From the NCBI GenBank assembly GCA_009838845.1, contig VXRD01000030.1:1-41627 (forward strand): a stretch of 41,627 nucleotides of DNA, given 5' to 3'. Under the pieces are notes generated by a model. It saw only the letters and a program-made list of their open reading frames with translations, made no database searches and was not told the origin of the DNA. A program made the translations under genes and the position numbers. Shown here piece after piece: positions 24,406 to 32,441 of the stretch; positions within the stretch are counted from its first letter, which is position 1; the number at the start of each line of letters is the position of its first letter. This DNA is from Gemmatimonadota bacterium. GTDB taxonomy: Bacteria; Latescibacterota; UBA2968.

Positions 24406-26490
24406 ATGAATGCAATACGCAGGCTTCTCCCACTCTGGGTGATGTGCCTCGTGCTGATGTTGCCGGAGGTTGTAAATGCCCAGGTGCTTACGGAGCCAGT
24501 GCCCGAGAGCCAACTCGTGGGCAACAACCCAATTGAATTTACCGCCGGGAGATTGTGGTGGGGCACGAGTACGGCAGCGAATTACGCAGAGACGGCGATT
24601 CCCAATGTCGTTTCATATCCCGGCTATTACCAGGCACCGGATCATATGGATATGATTGCACCCTGGATCTGGGTCAACAATCAGGGACGACGGGTTAAGA
24701 TTAATTTAACAGAACGCAGTATTACTTCGTATGGCGGTGCTGCACAGACGATGGTCAACAATTACAATTACAATTTTGCGGGGACGGGCGGAACCAACGA
24801 GGCCGAGCAATGGGCCGAAGGGGTTTTCCAGACCTTCAAAATGGATCCATCCAGCGCGGGCCAGCCAATGGGGGCGATGTTAATTACCACCAAGACTATG
24901 GTGTGGAGCGTGCCTAAGTACGATGATTTTGTCATCCACAAGATCAAGATCAAACATGTAGATGACGTACCCTTTGAAGATTTCTACATGTGTTTCCCCG
25001 CTCAGGTGCAATACAACAACGGTCAGCTCGTGAACAACGCCTTCAAGTTCAAGAACGACATGCAATTCGACTGGGATCCCGAACGAAAAATTTTCATTTT
25101 TTACGACGATGTGCAGTGGCCCACCACGGAAAGCGCGCCCATTTCGTTTAGCATATTCGAGTCACCGGGAGACGTGACAGGTGATGCTGGCGACCCCGGC
25201 AATATCACCGAGGCAGGATCCCTGGATCGCAGGCTTTACGAACCAGAAGCCCGGGCGTGGGGCATTCTAAATCTGACTTACAACGGTCAGCCTGAAGAAC
25301 CCCATTACAATATCCTGGCCGCGGCCGAGTCTGGCACGCGAACAGGCAACTTCGCGGGAAGAATGAGCGACGATCGCGTACCAACGCGCGAATCCGGGCG
25401 TCTGTGGGCGGGGCAAAGCTGGGAACAGGATTTGATAGCCTTTTCACACGATCAAGAACGCGCAAGCTGGATTGACCTTTGGAACGACCCATCCCGTCCC
25501 AAAGACGGATCGGTAGATGGCAATCTCTTCGAGCGATCACCCATGCTGTATTCCTACATTGGTCCCTACACTTTTCAGCCCGGCGATGAAATTGAACTGA
25601 TCATCCTCTATTGCTTTGGCGAGATGGACCGCAATGTGTCGCAACGCGGTGGATTGGAAGCTGCACAACGATACCAGGCAGAAGGTATTGCTGCGTTAAA
25701 GCAAAACTGGGATTCGGCTCTGGAACTGATCGCCAATAACTACAAGTTGCCCGCCGATCAGTACCCGCCCCCAATCGTAGGCTCACAGCCATTTGTTGAA
25801 GACGGATACCCCAAGCTGGAGGCTGAACCATTTGCCGACGCCAGTACCGGAACACAGGGTTTCACCTTGACATGGCAGGCCGTTCCGGATAATTATCAGG
25901 ATCCGGGCACAGGTGAAAATGACTTTGCCGGATATCGGGTTTACCGATCAGAAATTCACATCACGGGTCCCTGGGAAGAGCTTGCGGATATTTCCGCTTC
26001 AGAAGCCGCAGCTTATAAGCAGGGCGATAAGATCGTTTTTCAAGTCGAGACCGATCCCGGTATCCCTTTCCGCTTTGCTGTGACCTCCTACGATAGGCAC
26101 GGGCTGGAAAGCGGCATAACGGCCTATACGTTTTTCGCTGCGGAAGCCCCCAAGGCACCATCAGATGATATGACCCAGATCCGCGTGGTACCCAATCCCT
26201 TCCGGCAGCGCAGCGGATTATTGGATCCGGCGCAGAATAACCGTTTGGCTTTTGTAAATATCCCGGCCAAATGCACCATCCGGATTTACACGCTTGCGGG
26301 CGATCTGATAAAAATTATTGAACACGACGGTTTTGGCGAAACCACCTGGGGCAGTCAGGCCAATGGCAATTATCTCCAGACGGACTTTTCCGAAAGCCCG
26401 GCCGCGGGACTTTACATCTATCACGTAACCTCTCACGTCGCGGGACAAGAAGGCCAGTCTCACGTTGGGAAGTTCATGATCATTCGATAA
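24406..26490 (+). CDS. Secreted protein with fibronectin-like and C-terminal sorting-type domains
   Basis: This 694-residue exported protein has a signal peptide (about 1-26, ending VNA). A large central region of unknown fold is rich in Trp, Tyr and Asn. A fibronectin type III-like segment at about 480-580 includes GFTLTWQAVPDNYQDP and AGYRVYRSE. The C-terminal domain at about 590-694 begins IRVVPNPFRQRSG and closes GLYIYHV...GKFMIIR. That end is typical of the type IX secretion sorting domains or FlgD-like Ig domains of FCB bacteria, so surface display is likely. It sits between a TonB receptor and a PorV/PorQ-like protein, with AAGGAG before its ATG. It may bind or process the ligand of the receptor. 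No enzyme motif is recognised. Confidence 0.8.
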   Translation: MNAIRRLLPLWVMCLVLMLPEVVNAQVLTEPVPESQLVGNNPIEFTAGRLWWGTSTAANYAETAIPNVVSYPGYYQAPDHMDMIAPWIWVNNQGRRVKINLTERSITSYGGAAQTMVNNYNYNFAGTGGTNEAEQWAEGVFQTFKMDPSSAGQPMGAMLITTKTMVWSVPKYDDFVIHKIKIKHVDDVPFEDFYMCFPAQVQYNNGQLVNNAFKFKNDMQFDWDPERKIFIFYDDVQWPTTESAPISFSIFESPGDVTGDAGDPGNITEAGSLDRRLYEPEARAWGILNLTYNGQPEEPHYNILAAAESGTRTGNFAGRMSDDRVPTRESGRLWAGQSWEQDLIAFSHDQERASWIDLWNDPSRPKDGSVDGNLFERSPMLYSYIGPYTFQPGDEIELIILYCFGEMDRNVSQRGGLEAAQRYQAEGIAALKQNWDSALELIANNYKLPADQYPPPIVGSQPFVEDGYPKLEAEPFADASTGTQGFTLTWQAVPDNYQDPGTGENDFAGYRVYRSEIHITGPWEELADISASEAAAYKQGDKIVFQVETDPGIPFRFAVTSYDRHGLESGITAYTFFAAEAPKAPSDDMTQIRVVPNPFRQRSGLLDPAQNNRLAFVNIPAKCTIRIYTLAGDLIKIIEHDGFGETTWGSQANGNYLQTDFSESPAAGLYIYHVTSHVAGQEGQSHVGKFMIIR

Positions 26491-26502
26491 GCGGAGGCTA
26501 TA

Positions 26503-27576
26503 ATGAAACGTTGTACATTTAAGTGGACAATAATCCCAATCCTTTTGCTCGTGCTGGGATTTGCAAGTGAGGGGTTCGCGCAGCGGCGGTTCGAAGCGGA
26601 AGTGGGACCGGGCATTGAGGCCCTGCCCTATAGCCGCGTGGGACGGTCGGGCTGGCAATTTGCCAAATTGCCCTCCTCGGCGCGCATGGCGAGTCTGGGA
26701 GGTATTGCAACAGTGATGAGCAAGGCGGATGCCAACGCCGCATTGACCAATCCAGCTACAATCTCAGACATAACAAATATCAGCCTTTCGGGCAGCAGCA
26801 TGAACTGGATTGCCGACATTACCTATTATTCCGGTGCTGTGGTTAAAAATTTTGACCAGTGGGGTGTTTTTGGCCTCAGCATCAATACCCTCGATTACGG
26901 GGATATGGTACGCACGGAAAACCAGGAACTATTTGGTGACGGTGGAGAAACCCTGGGCCGCACCCAGCCCGTTATAGACGGCTTGGGCACATTTTCAGGC
27001 GGCGATCTCGCCGTGGGCATCAACTACGGTCGGCGCATCACAGACCGCTTGCAGATAGGCGGCACTGTGAAATACTTCCAGGAAACCTTAGACGATGCCA
27101 CTACTGGCAACTGGGCGATTGATATCGGCACGTACTATCACACCGGAATCAAAAGCCTGCGGATAGCCATGCTCGGTCAAAATTTCGGCCCCGATACCGA
27201 ATTCACCAAATACGACGAACAGATCCAAATACCGCCATCACAAGTGCGAATGCCCATGGTATTCAAACTCGGTGCGGCTTTTGATCTGGTCGAACAGTCA
27301 GAGGATCAGCCCCATCTCCTCACGGTGGCAACCGAATTTACGCATCCCAATGACGGCGACGAAAAAATGCACGTAGGCGCCGAATACGGATTGCGAAACC
27401 TGGCCTATATCCGCGGCGGGTACCGCTTCAACTACGACGAAGAGGGCCTCACCGCTGGCGGGGGCCTCAATCTGAAGCGCGATCAATACGGGATCAGCGT
27501 GGACTACGCCTATATGGAATTTGGCCGTCTGGGTTCAGTACATGTCGTGACGGTCGGATTTGACTTTGGACAGTAA
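26503..27576 (+). CDS. PorV/PorQ-like outer membrane barrel
   Basis: This 357-residue protein has a signal peptide (about 1-26, ending GFA). It then shows the PorV/PorQ family opening: SSARMASLGGIATVMSKADA followed by NAALTNPA, a signature of FadL-like barrels. The rest is beta-strand rich and ends in a terminal barrel strand (VVTVGFDFGQ). In type IX secretion PorV binds the sorting domain of cargo at the outer membrane. Its place 12 bases after a cargo-like gene therefore fits a dedicated shuttle, though the family also includes proteins with no proven secretion role. GGAGG precedes the ATG. A terminator closes the receptor-cargo-shuttle operon. Confidence 0.82.
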   Translation: MKRCTFKWTIIPILLLVLGFASEGFAQRRFEAEVGPGIEALPYSRVGRSGWQFAKLPSSARMASLGGIATVMSKADANAALTNPATISDITNISLSGSSMNWIADITYYSGAVVKNFDQWGVFGLSINTLDYGDMVRTENQELFGDGGETLGRTQPVIDGLGTFSGGDLAVGINYGRRITDRLQIGGTVKYFQETLDDATTGNWAIDIGTYYHTGIKSLRIAMLGQNFGPDTEFTKYDEQIQIPPSQVRMPMVFKLGAAFDLVEQSEDQPHLLTVATEFTHPNDGDEKMHVGAEYGLRNLAYIRGGYRFNYDEEGLTAGGGLNLKRDQYGISVDYAYMEFGRLGSVHVVTVGFDFGQ

Positions 27577-27602
27577 AGCCGCGTTTGCATCCGTCGTACA
27601 AC

Positions 27603-27645
27603 AGGCGCCTGGCGGAGTACACTCATCCGCCGGCGCCTATTTTTT
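27603..27645 (+). terminator. Intrinsic terminator of the receptor operon
   Basis: A 13-pair stem (27603-27616 with 27626-27638, one bulged T) and 9-base loop are followed by A and six T. It lies 26 bases after the PorV-like stop and separates that operon from the DUF6785 genes. Confidence 0.9.
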
Positions 27646-27676
27646 GTGAAAAATACACGCGCTCAATGGATTTGTC

Positions 27677-29641
27677 GTGGCGATTTCCGAACGCACTACT
27701 GAGGCACCAGAGACAGTTGCAGAACCCCAGGGCGTGACGCTCAGAGCCTTTATTCTGGCCATGATCACCATTGCGGGAGTGTGCCTTTTTGCGACCTATT
27801 ACGGGCGGAATTTGATGAAGAGTTTTTTGCCCGTAACCGCATTGCTACCCCTGGTGGTGTGGATTGGGATCAACACCGCGTTGAAACTGACAGCGCCCCG
27901 ATTTGCACTATCCCGCAGCGAAGTAGTGACGATTTTTGGGATTGTGTGGATGGTCGCCACTGTACCCGCGATCGGATGGGTGGGATATTTAATCACGGAT
28001 ATTTCCGCACCCGCGGCCTTTTCATCACCCGAAAATCGATTCTGGGAAGTAGCGGGTCAGTACTTGCCCCGGTGGTTATTTATGGATCGGGGCAGCGAAG
28101 TAGTAGAGCGACTATACGTGGGATTGGAACACAGAGACGAGATTCCCTGGGCACACTGGGTCGTTCCGCTGTTCTGGTGGTTTGTGGGGAGTCTGTCTCT
28201 GGTACTCGCCGGATTTTTTGCCAGCGTACTATTCTACAAACAGTGGCTCCTGCACGAACGCCTGTCATTTCCCCTGGCTACAGTACCCCTGGCACTCCTG
28301 GAAGAATCCGAGGGAAGCCGGGTTCCCGACGTATTCAAAGACTGGGTTTTCTGGGCCGGGTTTGCGTGTACAGCCGGCGTGATTTTCTGGAATATCACCG
28401 GCTATTTTGTCCTGACATTGCCCCGCATCACGATCTACGACCACTGGCTGACCACAGCGGTAGATACGGGACAGTATATTCCCACGATCTATTTGCGCAT
28501 TCATCCGCTGATGATGGGACTGGCCTATTTGTGCCCGCTGAATATCTTGATGAGTTTCTGGTTTTTTTTCCTCGTCAATGCATTTAAGATGACAGTAATG
28601 AACCGCACGGGCTTTACCATCGGGTTGCAGGGCCAGACAGCCACGCCCGAAGAAATTTTGATGCTGGAGGCACACGGGGCACTGGTTTTTCTGGTTATCT
28701 GGTCGGTATGGGTGGCCCGAGATCACTTGAAGGAGACGCTACACAAGGCTTTTGGAGACCTGCGCTCTCAAGACGACGGGGTACCCGTGTCCTATCGCAC
28801 GGCCTGGCTGGGATTTTTAAGTACCACGATTTTTTTCACCGGTTTTTTGCTCTCAATGGGCATCAGCCTGCCCTCGGCAATGGTGCAGATGGGCCTTCTA
28901 TTCGTCATCTACCTCGGCGTAACCAAATTTGCGGCAGCCACGGGCTACGTGTTCCTCGCGCCCCAGGGAGAAAAAGGGTGGCAGATTATGAAGGCGCTCT
29001 ACGGGACATTAAATATTTCGAGCCGGGATTTGACGGGTTTGATAGTGGTAAGCCGAAACGCGCTCGCCGGAGCACCAGCCCGCATGCTATCTGTGCCAGC
29101 AATTCCCCATTTTTTTAAGCTCCTGGGCAATGGGCTGCAGCGCTCATGGACCATCGTAGGCGTGTTGCCCGTTGCTCTTTTGGGGGCATTTACAGTGGCC
29201 TGTGCCGCACAGCTTTATCTGTGCTACATGGAAGGCGGATTGAATCATGCCTATATGCCCGACTGGCGACACATGGTCAGACAAGTGTCGCTGATTGAAG
29301 GGACACAGCCAGCGTATTTCGATCTGGACAAAACCATCGTGTGGTTTTTGGGTATTGCCGAGGCGGGATTATTGACGCTCTTGGGCATGCGGTACGCGGC
29401 CTGGCCGATTCACCCGTTCGGCCTGGCTTTTCCAGACAGCCGATTTCGCTACGGATTTGGGATTTTCATCGTATGGCTGGCCAAGTCATTGACATTGCGC
29501 TTTGGCGGGGTGAGCCTCTACCGGCGATCGCTGCCATTCTGGTACGGTATTGTGGTGGGATATCTGGTGGGAGTGGGAGCTTCGACAATAGTAGATGCGA
29601 TCTGGTTTCCATTGAACCGACATTTCGTACACGGATGGTAA
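27677..29641 (+). CDS. DUF6785-type polytopic membrane protein (OPT-like), first copy
   Basis: This 654-residue protein has about 14 membrane segments. I recognise the layout as the DUF6784/DUF6785 family, which resembles oligopeptide (OPT) transporters. Landmarks are SSPENRFWE after the first helices, FYKQWLLHERLSFPLATVPL, LRIHPLMMGLAYLCPLNILM, NRTGFTIGLQGQ, AWPIHPFGLAF and the C-terminal GVGASTIVDAIWFPLNRHFV. A role in solute uptake is inferred from OPT likeness. The start is a GTG with a weak ribosome binding site (ATGGA). It is followed 16 bases later by a homologue with the same landmarks. Confidence 0.78.
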   Translation: MAISERTTEAPETVAEPQGVTLRAFILAMITIAGVCLFATYYGRNLMKSFLPVTALLPLVVWIGINTALKLTAPRFALSRSEVVTIFGIVWMVATVPAIGWVGYLITDISAPAAFSSPENRFWEVAGQYLPRWLFMDRGSEVVERLYVGLEHRDEIPWAHWVVPLFWWFVGSLSLVLAGFFASVLFYKQWLLHERLSFPLATVPLALLEESEGSRVPDVFKDWVFWAGFACTAGVIFWNITGYFVLTLPRITIYDHWLTTAVDTGQYIPTIYLRIHPLMMGLAYLCPLNILMSFWFFFLVNAFKMTVMNRTGFTIGLQGQTATPEEILMLEAHGALVFLVIWSVWVARDHLKETLHKAFGDLRSQDDGVPVSYRTAWLGFLSTTIFFTGFLLSMGISLPSAMVQMGLLFVIYLGVTKFAAATGYVFLAPQGEKGWQIMKALYGTLNISSRDLTGLIVVSRNALAGAPARMLSVPAIPHFFKLLGNGLQRSWTIVGVLPVALLGAFTVACAAQLYLCYMEGGLNHAYMPDWRHMVRQVSLIEGTQPAYFDLDKTIVWFLGIAEAGLLTLLGMRYAAWPIHPFGLAFPDSRFRYGFGIFIVWLAKSLTLRFGGVSLYRRSLPFWYGIVVGYLVGVGASTIVDAIWFPLNRHFVHGW

Positions 29642-29657
29642 CGAGGAGGAGGCCCAA

Positions 29658-31649
29658 TTGTCACAAACGCCTGACCGCGTTGAAACTCCAAATACAGAAA
29701 CCGAGAACCGGGTACGCAAAACAGCCGTATTGGCGATGGTAGGTACGCTGGTATTTGCGTGTGCAATGTCAACCTATGTGGAACTGAGCACGCGATCCGG
29801 TCTCCTGGCAATGTCCAATTTGCCAATGACCGTATTATTGCCCTTTGTATTCTGGCTCTTGGGCAACTCGATATTAAAGCGTTTTTGGCCCCGGTTATCA
29901 TTGTCCGCAACAGAGATGCGGGTGCTATTTTGTCTCTTGTGGGTCGGCGGCTTGTTCGCCGGTTTTAACTGGGCAACGCAGTGGGCCGGCATGATGGCTG
30001 CACCGCGTTATTTTGCTTCGCCGGAGAACCGCTGGGAAGAACTGTACTTTGACGACTTGCCCAACTGGATGCTGCCATTAAACAGTCCGGGTGTGGTCAA
30101 TGGCTTCTATCAGGGGCTGTGGTCAGACGTACCCTGGGGCGCGTGGTTGGGACCAATATTCTGGGCGGGATCCATCGCCCTTGCAATCACGGCCATTGGC
30201 CTGGGATTGACCGCATTATTTCAAAAACAATGGGCGCAACACGAACGCCTGGTCTATCCACTCGCCGAAGTATCCCTGGAACTCACCGAAGCATTTGATC
30301 GAAAACCGGGTTGGCCCGCCTTTATGCAAAGCAAGGTATTCTGGGCGGGATTTTTTATCGCGGCATTTCCCCTCCTCTGGAACATCGCAGAATACTTCAT
30401 CCCCGATTTTCCTCGCATCTCAATTTTTGACCCCATGTTCGGACGAACCGGGCGCAGAGGCGCGCCCCTATCCCGATATTTGCCGCCCTTTGCCTTCTCC
30501 TACCGCATCTTGCCCACCCTGATGGGATTTACTTTTTTGTGCGACCTGAACATCCTGTTCAGCATCTGGTCGGTTTACCTCGTAGGCCTGGGGGCACAAT
30601 ACGCCATGAACCGCGTGGGGTTCACAGTGGGAATGAGCGGACAAGAAGCCGATGCGGGCGTCATCGTGAACCTTTTCTCGAACGGGGCAATGTTGGGATT
30701 AGCTCTTTGGGCGATATGGGCAGCACGCGGGCATCTGAAGCGCGTCTGGAGACAAGTCCGTAGTCCAGTTGCAGGCGAATCCGCCGAAACCATGATCCTG
30801 TCTCCGCGCAGCACTTTGCTGGTACTCGCGGGCGGGCTGATCTATATGGCATTCTGGCTTTATCAGTCGGGAAACAGCCCATCAACACTGGTATTGTGGA
30901 TGGCGGCATTCTGGATCGGCCTCTTTGTATCAATGAAGCTCGTGGCTGCCACGGGCTTCGCCTATTTATTCCCCTTTTGGGCAGGCGGAACGACCATACT
31001 GGGCGATATGTTTGTGGGCACGCGCAATATGTCCACCCCCACGCTGGTAAGCACGCACATGGTGAATCACCGTTTGCTGGCAGGCTGGCGCGTACCAACG
31101 GCGCTGCCCAACATAGAACGGACCATGGCGAGATCGACAAAGACAAACCAATTGATCTGGATCGGCGTGCTCCTCGGCGTGATCATTGGTGCTTCATATA
31201 CGGTCTGGCTGTGTTATACCTGGGGCGGCGCCAGCTTTCATTCCTGGGCACTGGAGGGTTCGGCGCGCGAACGTTACAATATCATCGCCGGAGCGGTCGG
31301 TGATACGGATCGGTCTGTTCCAGACCTGGAAAAAACAGGCGTGTACTTATTGGGCACCCTGGGCGCGCTACTATTTGCCGTACTTCAGGCGAGGCTCCCC
31401 TGGTGGCCCATCCATCCCATGGGATTGATGGTCATGTATAGCTGGTACATGCGCATTTATATCCTGGACATCTTCTTAGTATGGCTGGCCAAGCTGCTGG
31501 TGCTGCAATTCGGAGGGATCCTGCTCTACCGGCGGGTGCGCCCGTGTTGTTATGGATTAATCGTGGGATTTGTATTTGCAATCGGAATCGCATTCCTCGT
31601 AGATGTAATCTGGTTTCCAGATCAAGGACACGGGATTCACGGGTGGTAA
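29658..31649 (+). CDS. DUF6785-type polytopic membrane protein (OPT-like), second copy
   Basis: This 663-residue homologue of the preceding gene repeats its landmarks in order: ASPENRWEELYF, FQKQWAQHERLVYPLAEVSL, YRILPTLMGFTFLCDLNILF, MNRVGFTVGMSGQ, PWWPIHPMGLMVM and the closing DVIWFPDQGHGIHGW. The start is TTG, with GAGGAGG 5 bases before it. The two copies have diverged well, so the duplication is old. Side-by-side copies hint at a heterodimer or at two related substrates. The small membrane protein after it may be an accessory subunit. Confidence 0.78.
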   Translation: MSQTPDRVETPNTETENRVRKTAVLAMVGTLVFACAMSTYVELSTRSGLLAMSNLPMTVLLPFVFWLLGNSILKRFWPRLSLSATEMRVLFCLLWVGGLFAGFNWATQWAGMMAAPRYFASPENRWEELYFDDLPNWMLPLNSPGVVNGFYQGLWSDVPWGAWLGPIFWAGSIALAITAIGLGLTALFQKQWAQHERLVYPLAEVSLELTEAFDRKPGWPAFMQSKVFWAGFFIAAFPLLWNIAEYFIPDFPRISIFDPMFGRTGRRGAPLSRYLPPFAFSYRILPTLMGFTFLCDLNILFSIWSVYLVGLGAQYAMNRVGFTVGMSGQEADAGVIVNLFSNGAMLGLALWAIWAARGHLKRVWRQVRSPVAGESAETMILSPRSTLLVLAGGLIYMAFWLYQSGNSPSTLVLWMAAFWIGLFVSMKLVAATGFAYLFPFWAGGTTILGDMFVGTRNMSTPTLVSTHMVNHRLLAGWRVPTALPNIERTMARSTKTNQLIWIGVLLGVIIGASYTVWLCYTWGGASFHSWALEGSARERYNIIAGAVGDTDRSVPDLEKTGVYLLGTLGALLFAVLQARLPWWPIHPMGLMVMYSWYMRIYILDIFLVWLAKLLVLQFGGILLYRRVRPCCYGLIVGFVFAIGIAFLVDVIWFPDQGHGIHGW

Positions 31650-31671
31650 TTTATTTCAGGAGAGGAAAACC

Positions 31672-31914
31672 ATGTATATAATCTTGCTGATCCTCGCCAT
31701 AGGCATTCTGGTTGCATTACAAGTAATCGGCTACATAAAATGGCGAAAAGGTCAAATATCTTTCCGTCGGTTTATAGGTCCCCTTAGTGGTTTCATATTG
31801 CTACTTGTATCTTTTGCATTGCCCTTGCCTCCAAAATGGACTCTGGGAATACTCATAGCAGCTACAATCATATTTGGAATAGCCTGTTTCAGAGACAAGC
31901 GCACTCAGGGCTAA
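31672..31914 (+). CDS. Small membrane protein in the DUF6785 operon
   Basis: This 80-residue protein has three likely membrane segments: IILLILAIGILVALQVIGYI, FIGPLSGFILLLVSFAL and TLGILIAATIIFGIACF. A basic loop (KWRKGQISFRRF) separates the first two. CAGGAGAGG precedes the ATG, and the gap from the DUF6785 gene is 22 bases, so it belongs to that operon. I do not recognise a family. It ends 15 bases from the convergent antitoxin gene. Confidence 0.7.
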   Translation: MYIILLILAIGILVALQVIGYIKWRKGQISFRRFIGPLSGFILLLVSFALPLPPKWTLGILIAATIIFGIACFRDKRTQG

Positions 31915-31929
31915 GCGGTCATTGCTGTG

Positions 31930-32256
31930 CTACAGCTTGATACAATCTAACCTCAACCGAAACCCCAGGGCAGAGATAATAGCCATCAGATTGTCGAGTT
32001 TCGGTTTGCTGCGACTCGAAAGCACGCGGTAGAGATGTTCGCGGTTCAATCCGGCGCGTTCTGCCAATGCACCAACCCCACCTTGTGCCTGGGCGACGTC
32101 GCGCAAGGCCAATAACAGCCCAGAGGTCTCACCGCTTGCTTCACACTCATCCAGTGCGACTTCCAGATAAGCCCGAGCTTCTTCGGGATCTTCAAGTGCT
32201 TTTATCAGTCCTTCTTCGTAACTGACCGTGTGTTTCAAGACCTGTTTTTTAGTCAT
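31930..32256 (-). CDS. Addiction-module antitoxin-like HTH protein without a partner toxin
   Basis: This 108-residue protein matches the HTH antitoxins (COG3636-like) paired with HigB/RelE-type toxins. Residues 10-45 (VSYEEGLIKALEDPEEARAY then LEVALDE) are the usual N-terminus. Residues 53-100 carry the HTH (GVGALAERAGLNREHLYRVL then SSRSKPKLDNLMAIISALG). The toxin normally sits directly upstream in the same operon, but the 185 bases between this start and the sigma gene hold no toxin. AGGA precedes the ATG. An 18-base palindrome overlapping a candidate promoter lies 37-54 bases upstream. It is probably an orphan antitoxin, or a repurposed regulator or chromosomal anti-addiction factor. Confidence 0.85.
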   Translation of the reverse strand: MTKKQVLKHTVSYEEGLIKALEDPEEARAYLEVALDECEASGETSGLLLALRDVAQAQGGVGALAERAGLNREHLYRVLSSRSKPKLDNLMAIISALGFRLRLDCIKL

Positions 32257-32282
32257 TAAGTACCGTCCTGGGAAATATGTTC

Positions 32283-32311
32283 ATATTCAGAATGTAGCGT
32301 ACACGCTACAA
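32283..32311 (-). promoter_or_regulatory. Promoter and operator palindrome of the antitoxin gene
   Basis: TGTAGCGTACACGCTACA at 32293-32310 is an 8-base inverted repeat with a 2-base centre. It lies in the spacer of a minus-strand promoter candidate, TTGTAG (32306-32311) - 17 bases - GAATAT (32283-32288). Antitoxins of this kind repress their own operon at such sites. The plus-strand direction has no gene. Confidence 0.7.
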
Positions 32312-32385
32312 AAAGCAAACGAAAAGTAGTATGGGTCTGAATGAATACAATCGGAACATCGCAAGTTCCGAAAAGGTGTGTGGAT

Positions 32386-32422
32386 AAAAAAAGAACGGGA
32401 CTCAATAGTCTGAGCCCCGTTC
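32386..32422 (-). terminator. Intrinsic terminator of the sigma-DUF1080 gene
   Basis: Read on the minus strand, a 7-pair GC-rich stem, one mismatch and 4 more pairs close a 6-base loop (32393-32422). Seven T follow. It is 19 bases after the stop. Confidence 0.92.
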
Positions 32423-32441
32423 ACTATGGATAGATCATGTT

